Part shown: one piece after another, positions 5,670 through 7,773 of the stretch | Numbering within the stretch: the first letter of the stretch is position 1 | Layout: every line of letters starts with the position of its first letter | Assembly: GCA_017849335.1 (NCBI GenBank) | Contig: JAFIHP010000238.1 | Span: 1 to 7,773, forward strand | Direction of reading: 5' to 3' | DNA length: 7,773 nt | Origin: Actinomycetales bacterium | GTDB taxonomy: Bacteria > Actinomycetota > Actinomycetes > S36-B12 | Notes under the pieces: model-generated | The model's database searches: none | The model's input: the letters and a program-made list of their open reading frames with translations, nothing else | Told to the model about the DNA's origin: nothing | Translations under genes and position numbers: made by a program

Positions 5670-6376
5670 CCGGACCGCGCATCGCCGAGCTGTGGCGGTA
5701 CCCCGTCAAGTCGCTGCGGGGGGAGCCGCTGGAGTCGGTCACGCTGACCGACGACGGCATCCCCGGCGACCGGGTGGTCCATGTCGTCGGACCGCGCGGA
5801 CCGCTGACGGGTCGGACGCGCCACGGGCTGTTGACGGTGTCGGCGACCACGGGACCGGACGGCGTGCCCCGGGTCGATGGACACCGGTGGGACAGCGACG
5901 AAGCGGGACGCATCATCGCCGCCCACGCCGGTGTCGGCGCACGCCTCGTCGCCGACACGTCACCGGCGCGCTTCGACGTCCTGAACCTGCTCGTGGCCAC
6001 GGACGGTGCCGTCGCCCGGCTCGGGCACGACGTCCGGCGACTTCGCCCCAACATCGTGCTGAGCGGCGTCCCCGCGGACTTCGAACCGCGCCTGCCCGGC
6101 CGCGCGCTGCGCGTCGGGGACGCGCTGATCGGGGTCTACTCGCTGCGCCAGCGGTGCATCGTCACGACCATCGACCCGGACACCGGAGCGCAGGACCTCG
6201 ATGTCCTGCGCCGCATCCATCAGGAGTTCGACGGGGAGATCGCACTCAACTGCTGGGTCATCCAGCCGGGGAGGATCGCGATCGGAGACGAGGTCGAGGT
6301 CGTCGCGACCGCGGAGGATCCGTCGCGGGTCGGCAGGTGGATCGTCGGCGCACCGTACGGCCACGCAGCGGGATAG
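5666..6376 (+). CDS. MOSC-domain protein with N-terminal MOSC beta-barrel, probable CTG start
   Basis: A 236-residue protein of the MOSC superfamily, which binds sulfur-carrying molybdenum cofactor or acts in Moco- and pyridoxal-linked sulfur chemistry. The N-terminal beta-barrel opens with IAELWRYPVKSLRGE (residues 6-20), the hallmark of this domain. The MOSC domain follows, with RPN (127-129), the conserved Arg-Cys of RQRCIVTTIDPDTG (Cys164, the predicted sulfur-binding residue) and IQPGRIAIGDEVEV near the end. The frame opens after TGA 5651-5653 and contains no ATG, GTG or TTG before GTG 5774, which would cut off the barrel start with YPVKS. CTG 5666, four bases after GAGGAGG, is the best start; a base error in the sequence is the other option. 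The enzyme partner is not encoded here, so its substrate is unknown. It may be the last gene of the transporter operon. Confidence 0.88.
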   Translation: MTGPRIAELWRYPVKSLRGEPLESVTLTDDGIPGDRVVHVVGPRGPLTGRTRHGLLTVSATTGPDGVPRVDGHRWDSDEAGRIIAAHAGVGARLVADTSPARFDVLNLLVATDGAVARLGHDVRRLRPNIVLSGVPADFEPRLPGRALRVGDALIGVYSLRQRCIVTTIDPDTGAQDLDVLRRIHQEFDGEIALNCWVIQPGRIAIGDEVEVVATAEDPSRVGRWIVGAPYGHAAG

Positions 6377-6507
6377 CGGTCTTGGTGACGGGTGCCACGG
6401 GTACATCGGCGGTGCGCTCACGTCGGGCGTTGGTAGCCCGAATCTACTTCGAGCAGTACGTGCCGCGCATGGGTGCGGAGCTGACGCCGTCGGGCTGGTT
6501 CGTCTAG
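6373..6507 (+). pseudogene. Broken remnant of an NAD(P)-binding (SDR-type) gene
   Basis: Directly at the MOSC stop, the frame starting at ATA 6373 reads IAVLVTGATG, the start of a Rossmann fold of extended or atypical SDR proteins. The expected continuation YIGGAL is present from about 6401 but shifted by one base, so the GxxGxxG motif is split between two frames. The first frame continues to TAG 6505-6507 with good third-position G/C and ends ARIYFEQYVPRMGAELTPSGWFV. The second frame has poor codon use and is not coding beyond the motif. The sequence therefore looks like a gene reduced to its first codons and perhaps an unrelated or surviving tail. ATA could be a decayed ATG. A small intact ORF from GTG 6385 (40 residues) is the alternative reading. 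Confidence 0.45.
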
Positions 6508-6513
6508 CGCGAC

Positions 6514-6526
6514 GGCGGGTCCCGCC
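6514..6526 (+). terminator. Weak hairpin downstream of the MOSC gene
   Basis: GGCGGG-T-CCCGCC is a perfect 13-base inverted repeat seven bases after the remnant's stop. As RNA it would form only a four-pair stem with a five-base loop, and there is no T-tract. It could end the MOSC transcript, but the evidence is thin. The rest of 6377-6612 holds the remnant and a possible promoter. Confidence 0.25.
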
Positions 6527-6572
6527 TTCGGGTATCGGGCGCGGAACTGCGTCCAGGACCGTCCGCGGCCAG

Positions 6573-6578
6573 TAGCGT
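6573..6578 (+). promoter_or_regulatory. Possible -10 box for the SnoaL-LLM pair
   Basis: TAGCGT fits the actinobacterial TANNNT -10 pattern and lies 34 bases before the SnoaL-like start, a sensible leader length. The region 17 bases upstream (6550-6555, CGTCCA) is a poor -35 box, so support is weak. Confidence 0.28.
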
Positions 6579-6612
6579 GGCCGGGCACCCAGACCCGCGC
6601 GCCGGAGGACCG

Positions 6613-7062
6613 ATGGACCGACACGACGACCGGCACGAGATCGAGCAGCAGATGTTCCGGTACGCCCGGGCGACGGACTGGCTGGAGACGCAGAACCACC
6701 GGCTCGTTTTCGCCGACGACTGCGTGTTCGCCACTCCCCACAGCGGCGACCTCCACGGCCCGGACGCCGTCGTCGACTACATGGACCGCGTGCTCCCGCA
6801 GTTCGAGGCGACGCAGCATCTGATCGGCAACATCGCGATCGAGTTCACCGGCGACGACACGGCGACCGCCGTCAGCTACGTCCGCGCGTGGCACCGCTAC
6901 CCGGACCCCGAGCGCCCGGACATGGTGCTGTGGGGGGAGTACCACGACCGGTGGGAACGGATCGCGGACACGTGGCGCATCCGCGAGCGACGGGTGCTGG
7001 AGGCCGGCATCGAGCCGCGCCGCGACGGGGGAGTGCCGAACCCACGCCGGGCGTCGCGATGA
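6613..7062 (+). CDS. SnoaL/NTF2-like protein
   Basis: A 149-residue protein of the NTF2-like (SnoaL) fold, a single-domain alpha/beta barrel. Features are a helical N-terminus with Arg/Tyr (QQMFRYARATDWLE, 13-26), the acidic FADDCVFATP (33-42), the Gly-containing HGPDAVVDYM helix (48-57), the ATQHLIGNIAIEF strand with conserved His and Asn (66-78), and the closing strands GEYHDRWERIADTWRIRERRV (107-127). Members include small-molecule hydrolases, cyclases, isomerases and dehydratases, and also non-catalytic binding proteins; no substrate can be read here. ATG 6613 has GGAGG (6604-6608) four bases upstream. A longer frame from TTG 6577 lacks such a site. The stop overlaps the LLM oxidoreductase start as ATGA, so the two proteins probably act in one catabolic or detoxifying pathway. 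Confidence 0.88.
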   Translation: MDRHDDRHEIEQQMFRYARATDWLETQNHRLVFADDCVFATPHSGDLHGPDAVVDYMDRVLPQFEATQHLIGNIAIEFTGDDTATAVSYVRAWHRYPDPERPDMVLWGEYHDRWERIADTWRIRERRVLEAGIEPRRDGGVPNPRRASR

Positions 7063-7773
7063 AGGTCGGCGTCGTCTACCCGCAGAACGAGACGCACGGC
7101 GATCCGCGCGGGGTCCTCGAGATCGGCCGCGCCGCGGAGGACCTGGGCTACGACAGCATCCTGTTCTACGACCACGTCGTCGGAGCCGAGCACGCGGACC
7201 GCGAGCCGAAGCTGTGGGGCCCGTACACCGAGGACGACTCATTCCATGACCCATTCGTGGCGTTCGGCTACCTCGCGGCGGTCACGTCGCGGATCGAACT
7301 GGCGACCGGCGTGCTCGTGCTGCCGCAACGGCAGACGGTGCTGGCCGCCCAGCAGGCGGCGGATGCCGATCTCCTGTCCGGTGGACGGCTCCGGCTCGGC
7401 GTCGGGACCGGCTGGAACTGGGTCGAGTACGACGCGCTCGGGGTCGACTTCGCGCAGCGCGGGGCGCGGCTGGACGAGCAGATCGCGCTGATGCGCGTGC
7501 TGTGGGAGCAGCCGTTGGTGACCTTCGAGGGCCGGTTCCACCGCCTCGAGCGCTGCTGCATCAACCCGCGACCCGCGCGGCGCATCCCGATCTTCGCCGG
7601 CGGTTTCAGTGAGGCCGCGTTCCGGCGGGGCGGAACGCTGTGCGACGGCTTCACCTTCGCCGGCGACGTCGATGCGGCCGTCGCGGGGATGGAGCGCGTC
7701 GAGCACTACCTCGCAGCCGCCGGACGCGACGCGTCGACCTTCCCGCGCGAGCTCATCATGACCCGTGCGCGGA
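7059..7773 (+). CDS. LLM-class (luciferase-like) oxidoreductase, probably F420-dependent, 3' end missing
   Basis: 238 codons are visible before the window edge; members of this group are usually about 280-300 residues, so roughly 50 are missing. It is a TIM-barrel flavin/F420 oxidoreductase. The segments seen are MKVGVVYPQNETHGDPRG (1-18), the AAEDLGYDSILFYDHVV strand-helix (25-41), the F70-G-Y-L-A-A strand end with IELATGVLVLPQRQ (79-92), the cofactor-binding GGRLRLGVGTGWNWVEYDALG (108-128), the RGARLDEQIALMRVLW helix (134-149) and IPIFAGG (176-182). This pattern is close to the Rv2161c-type family (TIGR03619), which is mainly actinobacterial and predicted to use F420; FMN cannot be excluded. 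It would transfer a hydride to or from an unknown organic substrate in the cytosol. The ATG overlaps the SnoaL-like stop (ATGA), which implies coupled translation. Confidence 0.92.
   Translation, partial: MKVGVVYPQNETHGDPRGVLEIGRAAEDLGYDSILFYDHVVGAEHADREPKLWGPYTEDDSFHDPFVAFGYLAAVTSRIELATGVLVLPQRQTVLAAQQAADADLLSGGRLRLGVGTGWNWVEYDALGVDFAQRGARLDEQIALMRVLWEQPLVTFEGRFHRLERCCINPRPARRIPIFAGGFSEAAFRRGGTLCDGFTFAGDVDAAVAGMERVEHYLAAAGRDASTFPRELIMTRAR

Noticed and set aside
4786..6054. Minus-strand open frame of 422 codons
   Set aside because: It lies antisense to the permease and MOSC genes, has no domain, and shows Ser/Arg/Pro/Thr-rich shadow composition.
1..7773. CRISPR array, insertion sequence, toxin-antitoxin or phage genes
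   Set aside because: No regularly spaced repeats, transposase motifs, terminal inverted repeats or phage-type proteins were seen on either strand.

Overview
The window is dense, very GC-rich DNA with strong G/C preference at third codon positions. It has GTG starts, frequent 4-base ATGA/GTGA gene overlaps, a probable leaderless mRNA, an initiator tRNA with CCA encoded, a Tat-exported phosphoesterase and a member of a mainly F420-dependent oxidoreductase family. Together these point to a high-GC actinobacterium. The genus cannot be told from the sequence.

Left end (1-520): the start of a Sec-secreted protein of unknown function lies on the minus strand and runs off the edge. A 129-base divergent intergenic region follows, holding a perfect 12-bp palindrome (433-444) and a possible minus-strand promoter. 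Next is a plus-strand envelope cluster of three overlapping genes: a Tat-exported calcineurin-like metallophosphoesterase (521-2320), a small lipoprotein (2308-2697) and a polytopic membrane protein (2694-3362). All three should act at or outside the membrane.

Middle (3371-3530): a self-contained tRNA unit, with a -35/-10 promoter, an initiator tRNA-fMet (CAT) and a perfect 14-bp stem hairpin terminator.

Right of the tRNA (3543-6376): a YtrA-type GntR repressor, an ABC ATPase and a six-TM permease overlap one another. The repressor gene appears to be leaderless (start 3579). An imperfect inverted repeat covers its -10 box, transcription start and start codon, which suggests direct autorepression of the whole transporter operon. 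A possible 39-codon ORF with 4-base overlaps at both ends bridges the permease to a MOSC-domain protein. The only plausible start of the MOSC gene is CTG at 5666.

Right end (6373-7773): a short broken remnant begins with a Rossmann dinucleotide-binding motif split by a frameshift. Then come a SnoaL/NTF2-like protein and a luciferase-like (LLM) oxidoreductase with an ATGA overlap; the latter is cut by the window edge. The two probably form a small oxidative-metabolism operon of unknown substrate.

Nothing here is clearly a new defence or mobile system. The most notable points are the leaderless operator arrangement, the CTG start with its overlapping small ORF, the dehydrogenase remnant and the uncharacterised phosphoesterase-lipoprotein-membrane protein cluster.
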